Shown here piece after piece: positions 1 through 5,880 of a stretch of 5,880 nucleotides of DNA (position 1 is its first letter; every line of letters starts with the position of its first letter). Under the pieces are notes generated by a model that worked only from the letters and a program-made list of their open reading frames with translations, had not been told where the DNA came from and searched no databases. The position numbers and the translations under genes were made by a program. Source of the DNA: CAYHWW01 sp964360145 (GTDB taxonomy: Bacteria > Bdellovibrionota > UBA1018 > CAYHWW01); NCBI GenBank assembly GCA_964360145.1, contig CAYHWW010000200.1, forward strand, positions 1 to 5,880, given 5' to 3'.

Positions 1-1338
1 AAAGACATCCCCCTCATCCTGTACTACTCGCTTTCTATTGTCTTTGTTGCAGCCATTGAAAGCCTGCTTTGCTCGAGAATGGCGGATCGACTTGCAAATA
101 ATCGCGGCGTTCCCTACAACCCTGACCGTGAGCTTTGGGGACAGGGCTGGGTCATGACGGTTGTTCCATTATTGAATGGGTTTCCTCACACGGGCGCGTT
201 GGCTCGAACCGCGACGAATATCAAGCTCGGCGCAATCTCCCCGCTTGCGGGGGTTTTTAAATTCACCCTGAAACTTGTCATCGCGTTCTACTTGGCGCGC
301 TACCTTGAGATGGTACCCATGGCATGCATCGGGGGCATTCTTCTCTACGTCTCATACAACATGGTGAAAAAAGAAGAAGTGCAAGAAGTCCTGGCCCAGG
401 GCCGCGGTCACACGGCCTTGATGGCATTCACGGCAATCACGGTCGCCATCGCGGGTTTTCTGCCTGGCGTACTTGCGGCATTGGCCATCTATGCCGCTTG
501 GCAGCTCGTTAGCCGTCGTAGCGCGGAACAAGCGCTCGCGCCAAAGACCGCGGCGGTCAGAGCGGAAATTCACTCGGCGGGCGCCCGCGTTCGTGCGGTT
601 CTAGACAAGGGGTATGCCGGCGCACGGCGTGCTCATGCCGTGAGCCCGACCCCGAGCAGTCGTACGTGGTCGACGCATATCCGCCAGAGCCCGACAATTC
701 CTTCGACCGCGTTTGTCCACCCTCAGGCGACAGTCATCGGCAGGGTCGTGTTGGGCGATTTCGTGCACCTTGCGGCTGGTAGCTCGGTACGAGCCGATGA
801 GGGATCTCCATTTTACATTGGAGCGAACTCAAACATCCAAGATGGCGTCGTCATCCATGCGCTCAAGGACAAACATGTGGTTGTGGGTGGCGAGCCCTGG
901 GCCGTGTATGTCGGTAGAGAGGTTTCCATGGCTCACCAGGCGTTAATTCACGGTCCCTGCTTTATCGGGGATAAGACCTTCATTGGGTTCAAGGCTGTCA
1001 TTCATGATTCAGTGATCGGCGAGCATTGTCATGTGGGCATCGGCGCAACGGTGGTCGGGGTGCAGATTGCTCCGGGTAGATTTGTCCCCCACGGCTCCGT
1101 GGTCGACACGCAAGAGAAAGCCAATAAACTGCCACCGGCGACGGAAGTCCAAGCGGAATTCAATGAAGACGTCGTGGAGGTCAATCGCGGACTGGCGGCG
1201 GCTTACCGGGGTCAGCATCGCGTCACGGAATCGCGGGATCGGCCGATGATCCCCAGCCTTGTTACGTCGGCTAGCGCTGGATGGGGGCCGCTTGCCGGGC
1301 CAGGCGCTGACTCGAAAATGGGATTGAATCGATTTTAA
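1..1338 (+). CDS. SulP-family anion (probable bicarbonate) transporter fused to a gamma-class carbonic anhydrase, 5' partial
   Basis: The frame is open from base 1, so the N-terminal transporter part lies outside the window. Numbering below counts from the Met at base 79, which is internal and not a true start. Residues before it and up to about 145 are the late membrane helices of a SulP permease: AAIESLLCSRMADR is the conserved helix-8 region, and TGALARTATNIKLGA (about 38-52) is the SulP segment before the last helices. SulP proteins normally end in a cytoplasmic STAS domain. Here an Ala/Arg-rich linker (about 146-205) leads to a left-handed beta-helix carbonic anhydrase (about 206-378) close to archaeal Cam and the CcmM N-terminus. 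Expected zinc ligands His260, His286 and His291 are present, with Arg238, Gln254 and Asp255. Such enzymes interconvert CO2 and bicarbonate, so coupling to bicarbonate uptake is a reasonable inference. The last ~40 residues match nothing I recognise. SulP-carbonic anhydrase fusions are known, mainly, as I recall, with beta-class enzymes. The transported ion is unproven and could be sulfate or another anion. Confidence 0.9.
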   Translation, partial: KDIPLILYYSLSIVFVAAIESLLCSRMADRLANNRGVPYNPDRELWGQGWVMTVVPLLNGFPHTGALARTATNIKLGAISPLAGVFKFTLKLVIAFYLARYLEMVPMACIGGILLYVSYNMVKKEEVQEVLAQGRGHTALMAFTAITVAIAGFLPGVLAALAIYAAWQLVSRRSAEQALAPKTAAVRAEIHSAGARVRAVLDKGYAGARRAHAVSPTPSSRTWSTHIRQSPTIPSTAFVHPQATVIGRVVLGDFVHLAAGSSVRADEGSPFYIGANSNIQDGVVIHALKDKHVVVGGEPWAVYVGREVSMAHQALIHGPCFIGDKTFIGFKAVIHDSVIGEHCHVGIGATVVGVQIAPGRFVPHGSVVDTQEKANKLPPATEVQAEFNEDVVEVNRGLAAAYRGQHRVTESRDRPMIPSLVTSASAGWGPLAGPGADSKMGLNRF

Positions 1339-1366
1339 AAATGCACAAACTCAATGAGGTTGAAAA

Positions 1367-2224
1367 ATGGTTGTGATGGGCATGTTTTTTGGATTGGTGG
1401 CGTATGCTGTGTATCTGGGCACCAAAATGGTCTTTCGGGTGGAGGAGGGCCATGTCGCTGTCTTGACCCGTTTCGGGTCAGCGGTAACGGATGAGAAGCA
1501 TTCACTCAAGCATCACGGGCCGGGCATTCACTTTAAGTACCCCTGGGATAAAAAGATCTCTCTTTCCATGATGGAGCAGAGCCTTGACCTCTCTGGTGAA
1601 GAGGGTGGTCGAGCTGCCATGGCAGCTGACGGCATTGTGCTGCGGTTCGACTCAGCCCTGAGATTTCTGCCTTTACGTACTGAGCTCGTGCACTGGCTTT
1701 TCGATATTCGAGCGCCACTTGAGCACATCACCGGGCTGTTTACCTGTCTGCTGCGTAATGAAATCGCCAACGTTAAAGAGAAAGATGGGCCATCGACGGT
1801 TACAGAAGCGGCGGGGGGATCCTACGGTTTGATTCGGCGTGAAAGAGTGAGCTTGAATAAGAGAATCGAAGAATTTTGCCGAACCAAAATTGAACAGCGT
1901 TATGGCATTCAGTTTCACGCCGTGGACCTGAAAGACATTCTTCCTCCTGATGAACTCGCTCGCGCACTCAATGCCGTGATGAATTCCCAAGCGGAGGCCG
2001 AGGCGGCCTATGCGCGTGCACAGGCGGATTGCCAGCAGCGCGTACTTGCTGCGGAGCGCGGCCTCGATATCGCGAAGGCCAGGGCGCAGGCGGCAGAGCG
2101 TGAAATTGATGTACTGGGCGGGGTGCTGAGGGAGCTCGATCATAAAGGCACTCTCGGTTCTTATGTTTCAAGGCGAAAAGCTGAAATTCAGGGGCACTCC
2201 CGCGCCCTTTTCATGAGGAGCTGA
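1367..2224 (+). CDS. SPFH/band 7 (stomatin/prohibitin/HflK-C-like) membrane protein
   Basis: This 285-residue protein has one N-terminal hydrophobic helix (about residues 3-19), probably a membrane anchor. The SPFH core begins at FRVEEGHVAVLTRFG (23-37), followed by the family's GPGIHFKYPW segment (51-60). Residues 164-193 (NKRIEEF...YGIQFHAVDLKDILPP) form the typical late SPFH strand-helix unit. A charged Ala/Glu/Arg-rich helix, probably coiled coil, spans about 199-257. SPFH proteins assemble into ring- or cage-like membrane oligomers that organise or regulate other membrane proteins; the best known bacterial pair, HflK/HflC, encloses the FtsH protease. The ATG at 1367 is chosen because GAGG (1356-1359) lies 7 bases upstream and the hydrophobic helix starts there. 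The gene lies 28 bases after the SulP-carbonic anhydrase gene and 3 bases before a second SPFH gene, so co-transcription is likely. Which partner it serves is inference; the neighbouring transporter is the obvious candidate. Confidence 0.88.
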   Translation: MVVMGMFFGLVAYAVYLGTKMVFRVEEGHVAVLTRFGSAVTDEKHSLKHHGPGIHFKYPWDKKISLSMMEQSLDLSGEEGGRAAMAADGIVLRFDSALRFLPLRTELVHWLFDIRAPLEHITGLFTCLLRNEIANVKEKDGPSTVTEAAGGSYGLIRRERVSLNKRIEEFCRTKIEQRYGIQFHAVDLKDILPPDELARALNAVMNSQAEAEAAYARAQADCQQRVLAAERGLDIAKARAQAAEREIDVLGGVLRELDHKGTLGSYVSRRKAEIQGHSRALFMRS

Positions 2225-2227
2225 CCC

Positions 2228-3270
2228 ATGGTCAACACGGATGCAATGATTGTTGGTGGTTTTTTTATCGGTGCTCTTGTTATTCCAGTGATCACGCTGC
2301 TCGCGACCCTGTTGAGGGTTGAGGTAGAGGACGGTGAAGTCGCCCTCGTCACTCGGTTTGGGCGCCTGACCCGCACCCTTGCTGAACCCGGCTGGCACTG
2401 GGTTCTCGATCGGGCCACACCCTGGGTGCGCGTTCGCAAGGTAAGTACGAGGCGAGATTTTCGCACCATCGATAATATCCAGATCAATGATGCTCGCGGG
2501 ACAACCGTCGTCGTGGATATTTGGGTTGAGTTGCGGGTCAAGGACCCCGCAAAGGCGACCTACGCTGTTGAGGACTGGGATAGCTCGCTACGGAACTTGA
2601 TTTCCCACTCCGTGATGTCGATTCTGGGTAATCGCGAATTCAAGCAGATTCTATGCGATCGCACCGAGCTNNNNNNNNNNNNNNNNNNNNNNNNNNNNNN
2701 NNNNNNNNNNNNNNNNNNNNNNNNNNNNNNNNNNNNNNNNNNNNNNNNNNNNNNNNNNNNNNNNNNNNNNTGTCGATTCTGGGTAATCGCGAATTCAAGC
2801 AGATTCTATGCGATCGCACCGAGCTTGGTGCGCAGCTTCAGCATGAAATCGCGGTTGATACGGCACGCTGGGGTATTCAGATTGAGCAGGTTTTCATCAA
2901 GGACGTCAGTCTGCTGCCCGAAGTGGCCCTCGAGATCTTTCACACGATTGCCGCCCGGCTTGAAAGAGCCAAGGCTGATATCGAAGAAGATGGTCGTCAA
3001 CGGGTGGCTTTGCTTCAGGCAGTAACCGACGCAGAAACCGCGGCGTTAGTTGCCGAGGCCAAGGGGCAGTATGCTCTTGCGGTAGGGCGCGCACTGGAGA
3101 AACTGAGGACCGTGCCTCAAGTGAAAGCGGCCTACGAGGAGCTCTATGGGCTTTCGCTTGTCCACCCTGACCGCATGGTGGCATTTCGTGGGTTTGAGGG
3201 GGACGGCATGCGAGCGGTAGATGCTGTGATGTTTGCTCCTCAGCCTTTAGATATCGCGTCGTCCGGTTGA
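2228..3270 (+). CDS. Second SPFH/band 7 protein, interrupted by an assembly gap
   Basis: As written, the gene is split by 100 Ns and changes frame across them. The 55 bases at 2616-2670 recur exactly at 2771-2825. Deleting 2671-2825 joins the halves in one frame (codon CTT, Leu148) and gives a 295-residue protein. That protein has an N-terminal membrane helix (about 7-29), an SPFH start VEVEDGEVALVTRFG (31-45), the segment EPGWHWV (53-59), and late SPFH elements WGIQIEQVFIKDVSLLPEVA (163-182). An Ala/Glu-rich helix follows at about 187-245, then a less conserved tail. The start ATG at 2228 has GAGGAG (2215-2220) 7 bases upstream, inside the end of the previous gene, which suggests translational coupling. 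Two adjacent, divergent SPFH genes recall HflK/HflC, whose products form a mixed oligomer, so a hetero-oligomer is plausible. No protease domain is seen here. An annotation pipeline would probably report two fragments (2228-2670 and about 2772-3270). Confidence 0.88.
2616..2670 (+). repeat. 55-base direct repeat, left copy (contig end)
   Basis: It starts TGTCGATTCTGGG, ends GCACCGAGCT, and abuts the N run. It is identical over 55 bases to 2771-2825. It encodes SILGNREFKQILCDRTE of the second SPFH protein. The most likely explanation is unmerged contig overlap: 55 is a common assembler k-mer length. Confidence 0.95.
2671..2770. other. Assembly gap (100 N)
   Basis: Exactly 100 unknown bases. 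That is a conventional placeholder length rather than a measured gap. The flanks are identical 55-base sequences, so the two contigs most likely overlap and no real sequence is missing. The gap falls inside the second SPFH gene and causes an artificial frameshift. Confidence 0.97.
2771..2825 (+). repeat. 55-base direct repeat, right copy (contig start)
   Basis: Exact copy of 2616-2670, beginning at the first base after the Ns. Collapsing it with the left copy restores the SPFH reading frame, which a genuine duplication would not be expected to do. Confidence 0.95.
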
Positions 3271-3350
3271 CCCGCCGCTGCAAAAAGCAGAGGCCCGTCT
3301 AATTTTTTAGCCACGGCGTGCCAATTGGTTTTCTGGGATAGGCTGACTAC

Positions 3351-4139
3351 ATGCTTATCCTGGGGCACGCGGGGATCACATTACAGGCAGCGCGCAAGTT
3401 GCACAGAGGCGTGGACCTGCGCTTCGCCGCCTTCATCGCGCTGTATCCCGACATCATCGATAAGGCTCTGCACTACATCTACTGTCCTCTGTTCGCGCCG
3501 GGCTGGACCCATGGTTTCACCCGCACCGTGGGCCACTCCCTGACCTTCAACGCCTTGGTCGCCGGCAATCTATTGCTGTGGTGGTGGCGTGACCGCGAGC
3601 TGCACCCCGCACGCTGGGTCTACGCCGCCATTATTCCCCTGCATCTGGTGTTGGATGAAATGTGGGACCCTGAACTGAGGCTGACGCTTTTCTGGCCGTG
3701 GCTGGGCAATGATTTTCCCCGCATCTACATGGACGACTTGGTGTCGCACCTGGGCCGCAACTTCGCCAAAGTCGAGGTCATCGTGGGCGAGATCGTCGGT
3801 GGGTTTCTGCTCTGGGATTTACGGTCTCACTTCGCACGCAAATCCGTTGCGGACTCAGCGCTTGTCGCGACCACGGGTGTCCAACCAAACGGCGGAGATG
3901 ATGATCACGCCCTTGATGACCTTCTGGTAGAATTCGTCGATGTTGAGAAGGCTCATGCCGTTGTTCAGCGTTCCGATGAGGAAGGCACCGAGCACGGAGC
4001 CACCGATGGAGCCCGCGCCACCGGTGAGCCTGGTGCCGCCGATGACCACGGCGGCGATGGCATCCAGCTCGAAGAGGTCGCCGGCGGAGGGCATCGCCCC
4101 GTTGAGCCGGGCAGAGAGCACGGCCCCGGCCACCCCTGA
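3351..4139 (+). CDS. Probable membrane-bound metal-dependent hydrolase (YdjM-like); 3' end uncertain
   Basis: Residues 1-168 resemble small inner-membrane proteins of the YdjM / predicted metal-dependent hydrolase type. There is an early His (H6 in LILGHAGIT), a Pro-Asp motif (LYPDIID, D34), a His-rich segment WTHGFTRTVGHS (H54, H62), and a later H98-x3-D102 pair (LHLVLDE). These polar residues sit between hydrophobic stretches at about 64-77, 88-101 and 142-156. The substrate is unknown. The ATG at 3351 has a weak AGG about 8 bases upstream. After about residue 168 the frame enters the opposite-strand permease gene and continues about 95 residues with a Gly/Ala/Asp/Glu/His-rich, non-membrane composition typical of antisense translation. 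The family is usually about 160-200 residues, so the biologically meaningful part probably ends near base 3855. The missing stop suggests a rearranged or eroded 3' end. Family assignment is from motif pattern only. Confidence 0.6.
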   Translation: MLILGHAGITLQAARKLHRGVDLRFAAFIALYPDIIDKALHYIYCPLFAPGWTHGFTRTVGHSLTFNALVAGNLLLWWWRDRELHPARWVYAAIIPLHLVLDEMWDPELRLTLFWPWLGNDFPRIYMDDLVSHLGRNFAKVEVIVGEIVGGFLLWDLRSHFARKSVADSALVATTGVQPNGGDDDHALDDLLVEFVDVEKAHAVVQRSDEEGTEHGATDGARATGEPGAADDHGGDGIQLEEVAGGGHRPVEPGREHGPGHP

Positions 4140-4952
4140 GAGCAAGCCCATGAGGAGGTAAATAAAAAATATGATACGATTCACGGGCACGCCGGAGAGA
4201 AAAGCCGCCTGAGGGTTGCTGCCCGCCGCCACGATGTAGCGGCCCCAGACTGTGTTTTGCAGGATGAAGTGCGCCGCCAAAGCCAGGGCGGCGAAGAGCA
4301 GCGCGGGCACCGGCGCGCCCCGGTAGCCCATGAAGGAATAGAGTGCCGCGCCGGTGGCGGCGGCGGTGACGCCGGCGGCTACCCAGTCGCGGCCACGGCG
4401 GTTGGAGAGGATGCGCCACAGCGCCGCCGCGGCACTGAGTACCACGAGCACCGCGGTGATCTCTTTGCCTACGTACCCTTGCCCCACCCAGTTGAAGTCG
4501 TCGCCCAGGGGGGCGATGGCTGCGCCTTGGGACAGGATGAGGGCCACGCCGCGAGCGATGACCATGAGACCCAGGGTGATGATGAAGGGGACCACTTTGG
4601 AGCGCACGATGATGGCGCCGTTGAGCAGACCACAAAACGCGCCAGTGGCCGCAGCCGCTGCCAACGCGAGCACGGCACCGCTGACCCCATGGGCGCTGTA
4701 GCCCCAGTTCACTTGCACGATGCCCGCCACGATGCCGGCCAGCGCCGCAACGCTGCCCACGGAGAGGTCAATGCCGCCGGTGAGGATGACGTAGGTCATG
4801 CCCACGGAGAGTATGCCGTTGATGCAGACCTGCCGCGTGAGATTGGTGAGGTTCCGTGCGCTGAAGAAGTCGCCCTTGGTGACGATGCCCACGAGAATGA
4901 CGGTGACAGCAAGGATGATGAGGGAGCGATAACGTTGCAGGGCGTTCTTCAT
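3855..4952 (-). CDS. Sugar ABC transporter permease, XylH/RbsC-like
   Basis: This is a very hydrophobic protein of 365 residues with about ten predicted membrane helices, typical of permeases for pentose/hexose ABC importers (BPD_transp_2 family). Characteristic segments are GGIDLSVGS (about 59-67), AAGSNPQAAFLSG (about 242-254, the cytoplasmic loop that meets the ATPase), and ELDAIAAVVIGGTRLTGG (about 295-312). The extended middle region with the WRILSNRRGR loop (about 179-188) and YRGAPVPALL resembles xylose permeases (XylH) more than the shorter RbsC, but the substrate cannot be fixed from sequence alone. It forms the inner-membrane channel with the ATPase encoded just upstream; the gap is 8 bases. 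I chose ATG at 4952 because AAGGA lies 4 bases upstream. A TTG at 4964, overlapping the ATPase stop, would add four residues but lacks a ribosome site. The C-terminus (LDTRGRDKR) looks natural for the family. Confidence 0.92.
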   Translation of the reverse strand: MKNALQRYRSLIILAVTVILVGIVTKGDFFSARNLTNLTRQVCINGILSVGMTYVILTGGIDLSVGSVAALAGIVAGIVQVNWGYSAHGVSGAVLALAAAAATGAFCGLLNGAIIVRSKVVPFIITLGLMVIARGVALILSQGAAIAPLGDDFNWVGQGYVGKEITAVLVVLSAAAALWRILSNRRGRDWVAAGVTAAATGAALYSFMGYRGAPVPALLFAALALAAHFILQNTVWGRYIVAAGSNPQAAFLSGVPVNRIIFFIYLLMGLLSGVAGAVLSARLNGAMPSAGDLFELDAIAAVVIGGTRLTGGAGSIGGSVLGAFLIGTLNNGMSLLNIDEFYQKVIKGVIIISAVWLDTRGRDKR

Positions 4953-4956
4953 GGTG

Positions 4957-4961
4957 TCCTT
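4957..4961 (-). promoter_or_regulatory. Ribosome binding site deciding the permease start
   Basis: AAGGA on the minus strand sits 4 bases before the ATG at 4952 and overlaps the last base of the ATPase stop codon. It supports the ATG start over the in-frame TTG at 4964, which has no purine-rich motif upstream. The arrangement suggests translational coupling with the ATPase. Confidence 0.6.
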
Positions 4962-5880
4962 CAAAGGCTCGCGGCGTGGAGAATCTCTTCAGGGTCGAAT
5001 TCGGTTTCTGGCATCCGCATGAATTCGCCAGAGAATTTCCCGTTCTTCATGGCGAGCACGCGATCGCTCAGGCCTAACAGCTCTGGCATCTCACTGGAAA
5101 TCAGCAGAATCGCCACGCCGCGATCAGCGATTTCCCGGATGAGTTGGTAGATCTCGACCTTGGCTCCGATGTCTACGCCCCGAGTGGGTTCATCAAGGAT
5201 CAAAATCCGAGGTTGGAGGGCAAGGCATTTGGCGAGGTAGACTTTTTGTTGGTTGCCCCCGCTGTAGGTTTCCACCAAAGCCTCCAAGCTGGGGCCACGC
5301 ACTCTGAGGCGGCCAGCCAAATCTTCCACCAGGGCTTGTTCTTGCTCGTGATCCATGACGAGGCGCAGGCCCCCGCCCGTGAGGTCCCGCACCACGCTGA
5401 GGGTCATGTTTTCCCAGGCCGGGCGATTCAGGAAGAGGCCGAGGCCCTTGCGGTCTTCGGTGAGCATGGCTAGTTTGAGATTCAGCGCGCCGCGGGGTGA
5501 CGGATGAAGAAGTTCCTTGCCCTCAACCCACACACGACCATGCGAAGAGAAATAGCCATAAATACCCAGGGCCAGTTCGCTGCGGCCAGCGCCCATGAGG
5601 CCGCCCAGGCCTAAAATTTCTCCGGCGCATAAATTGAAATCCACGGGGCCCGCCAGAATGCGGCCACCGGCGCTGCTGACAGTGAAGCCCTCCACCCGGA
5701 GCATTTCCGCCGCGGAGGCGCGATCCAAGGGCCGCGTCCGGCGCGGGTAGATATCTTTCACTTCTCGGCCCACCATCCAGCGGATGATCTCGTCTTTGGT
5801 CAGGCGTGCCGCATCACCGGCACCGGCAAGCTGGCCGTCCCGCAGAACCACCACGCGGTTGCACACACGCTTGATCTCAT
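4961..5880 (-). CDS. Sugar ABC transporter ATP-binding protein (RbsA/XylG/MglA type), N-terminus missing
   Basis: This tandem-domain ATPase energises sugar uptake together with the permease. The frame is open to the right edge, so the gene starts outside the window. The GTG at 5866 is internal: the residues before and after it (EIKRVCNRVVVLRDGQ) are the end of the first nucleotide-binding domain, just after its H-loop. Counting from that GTG, the second domain starts near 56. It has a degenerate P-loop GLMGAGRSE (89-97) with Arg in place of the Walker Lys, the signature YSGGNQQKV (201-209), Walker B ILILDEP (221-227) with the D-loop GVD, and ISSEMPE (256-262) with Glu where a switch His would be. 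The degenerate P-loop and missing His are normal for domain 2 of this family and not signs of decay. The stop at 4961-4963 lies 8 bases before the permease ATG. The operon's binding protein is probably outside the window. Confidence 0.94.
   Translation of the reverse strand, partial: EIKRVCNRVVVLRDGQLAGAGDAARLTKDEIIRWMVGREVKDIYPRRTRPLDRASAAEMLRVEGFTVSSAGGRILAGPVDFNLCAGEILGLGGLMGAGRSELALGIYGYFSSHGRVWVEGKELLHPSPRGALNLKLAMLTEDRKGLGLFLNRPAWENMTLSVVRDLTGGGLRLVMDHEQEQALVEDLAGRLRVRGPSLEALVETYSGGNQQKVYLAKCLALQPRILILDEPTRGVDIGAKVEIYQLIREIADRGVAILLISSEMPELLGLSDRVLAMKNGKFSGEFMRMPETEFDPEEILHAASL

Noticed and set aside
79..81. ATG at 79 as the start of the first gene
   Set aside because: The frame is open to base 1 and the residues before it belong to the conserved SulP helix-8 region, so the ATG is internal.
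2653..3270. Separate gene starting before the N gap and covering the right part of the SPFH gene
   Set aside because: Its start lies in the duplicated contig end and it reads through Ns. It is the C-terminal half of the second SPFH gene.
3278..3310. Candidate terminator: CTGC/GCAG hairpin with an A-rich loop, followed by TTTTTT at 3303-3308
   Set aside because: The stem is only 4 base pairs and the T run lies more than 10 bases beyond it, so it does not form a standard intrinsic terminator.
3778..4635. Open frame of 285 residues on the - strand overlapping the permease
   Set aside because: It is a shifted frame of the permease gene, rich in Arg, His and Pro, with no membrane helices or family motif.
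4257..5150. Long open frame of 297 residues on the + strand
   Set aside because: It lies antisense to the ABC permease and ATPase, whose products carry clear family motifs. It is Gly/His/Asp-rich without recognisable domains, as expected of a shadow frame in GC-rich DNA.
5560..5610. Degenerate Walker A (GAGRSE instead of GKS/T) as a sign of an inactive ATPase
   Set aside because: The second nucleotide-binding domain of RbsA/XylG/MglA proteins normally has this form; the intact site is in the first domain, outside the window.

Overview
The window reads as draft bacterial DNA. Genes are densely packed, Shine-Dalgarno motifs precede most starts, and a 100-base run of N marks a scaffold join. 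No phylogenetic marker gene is present. The gene types (SulP transporter, stomatin-like proteins, a ribose/xylose-type sugar ABC importer) and the moderate to high GC content fit a proteobacterium or another diderm, but this is a weak inference.

Left half, + strand (1-3270): a compact three-gene cassette that looks like one operon. The first gene enters from the left edge. It fuses the membrane domain of a SulP anion transporter directly to a gamma-class carbonic anhydrase, in the place where a STAS domain normally sits. It is followed after 28 bases by an SPFH (stomatin/prohibitin/HflKC-type) membrane protein of 285 residues, and 3 bases later by a second, divergent SPFH protein. The second SPFH gene appears broken by the N run at 2671-2770. 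The 55 bases before the gap are repeated exactly after it, and removing one copy plus the Ns restores a continuous 295-residue protein. The break is therefore very probably an assembly artefact. Taken together, the cassette suggests an inorganic-carbon (bicarbonate/CO2) transport module with its own SPFH membrane scaffold. This is the most interesting content of the window.

Middle (3271-3854): after an 80-base spacer with no convincing promoter or terminator comes a small membrane protein resembling the YdjM-type membrane-bound metal-dependent hydrolases. Its reading frame has no stop where the family would normally end and runs on, antisense, through the end of the next gene.

Right half, - strand (3855-5880): two genes of a sugar ABC importer, transcribed leftwards. 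These are the C-terminal part of a tandem-domain ATPase (RbsA/XylG/MglA type, running off the right edge) and a XylH/RbsC-like permease. The substrate-binding protein is not in the window. This half is visibly more GC-rich than the SulP/SPFH cassette. No RNA genes, insertion sequences, CRISPR arrays or origins were seen.
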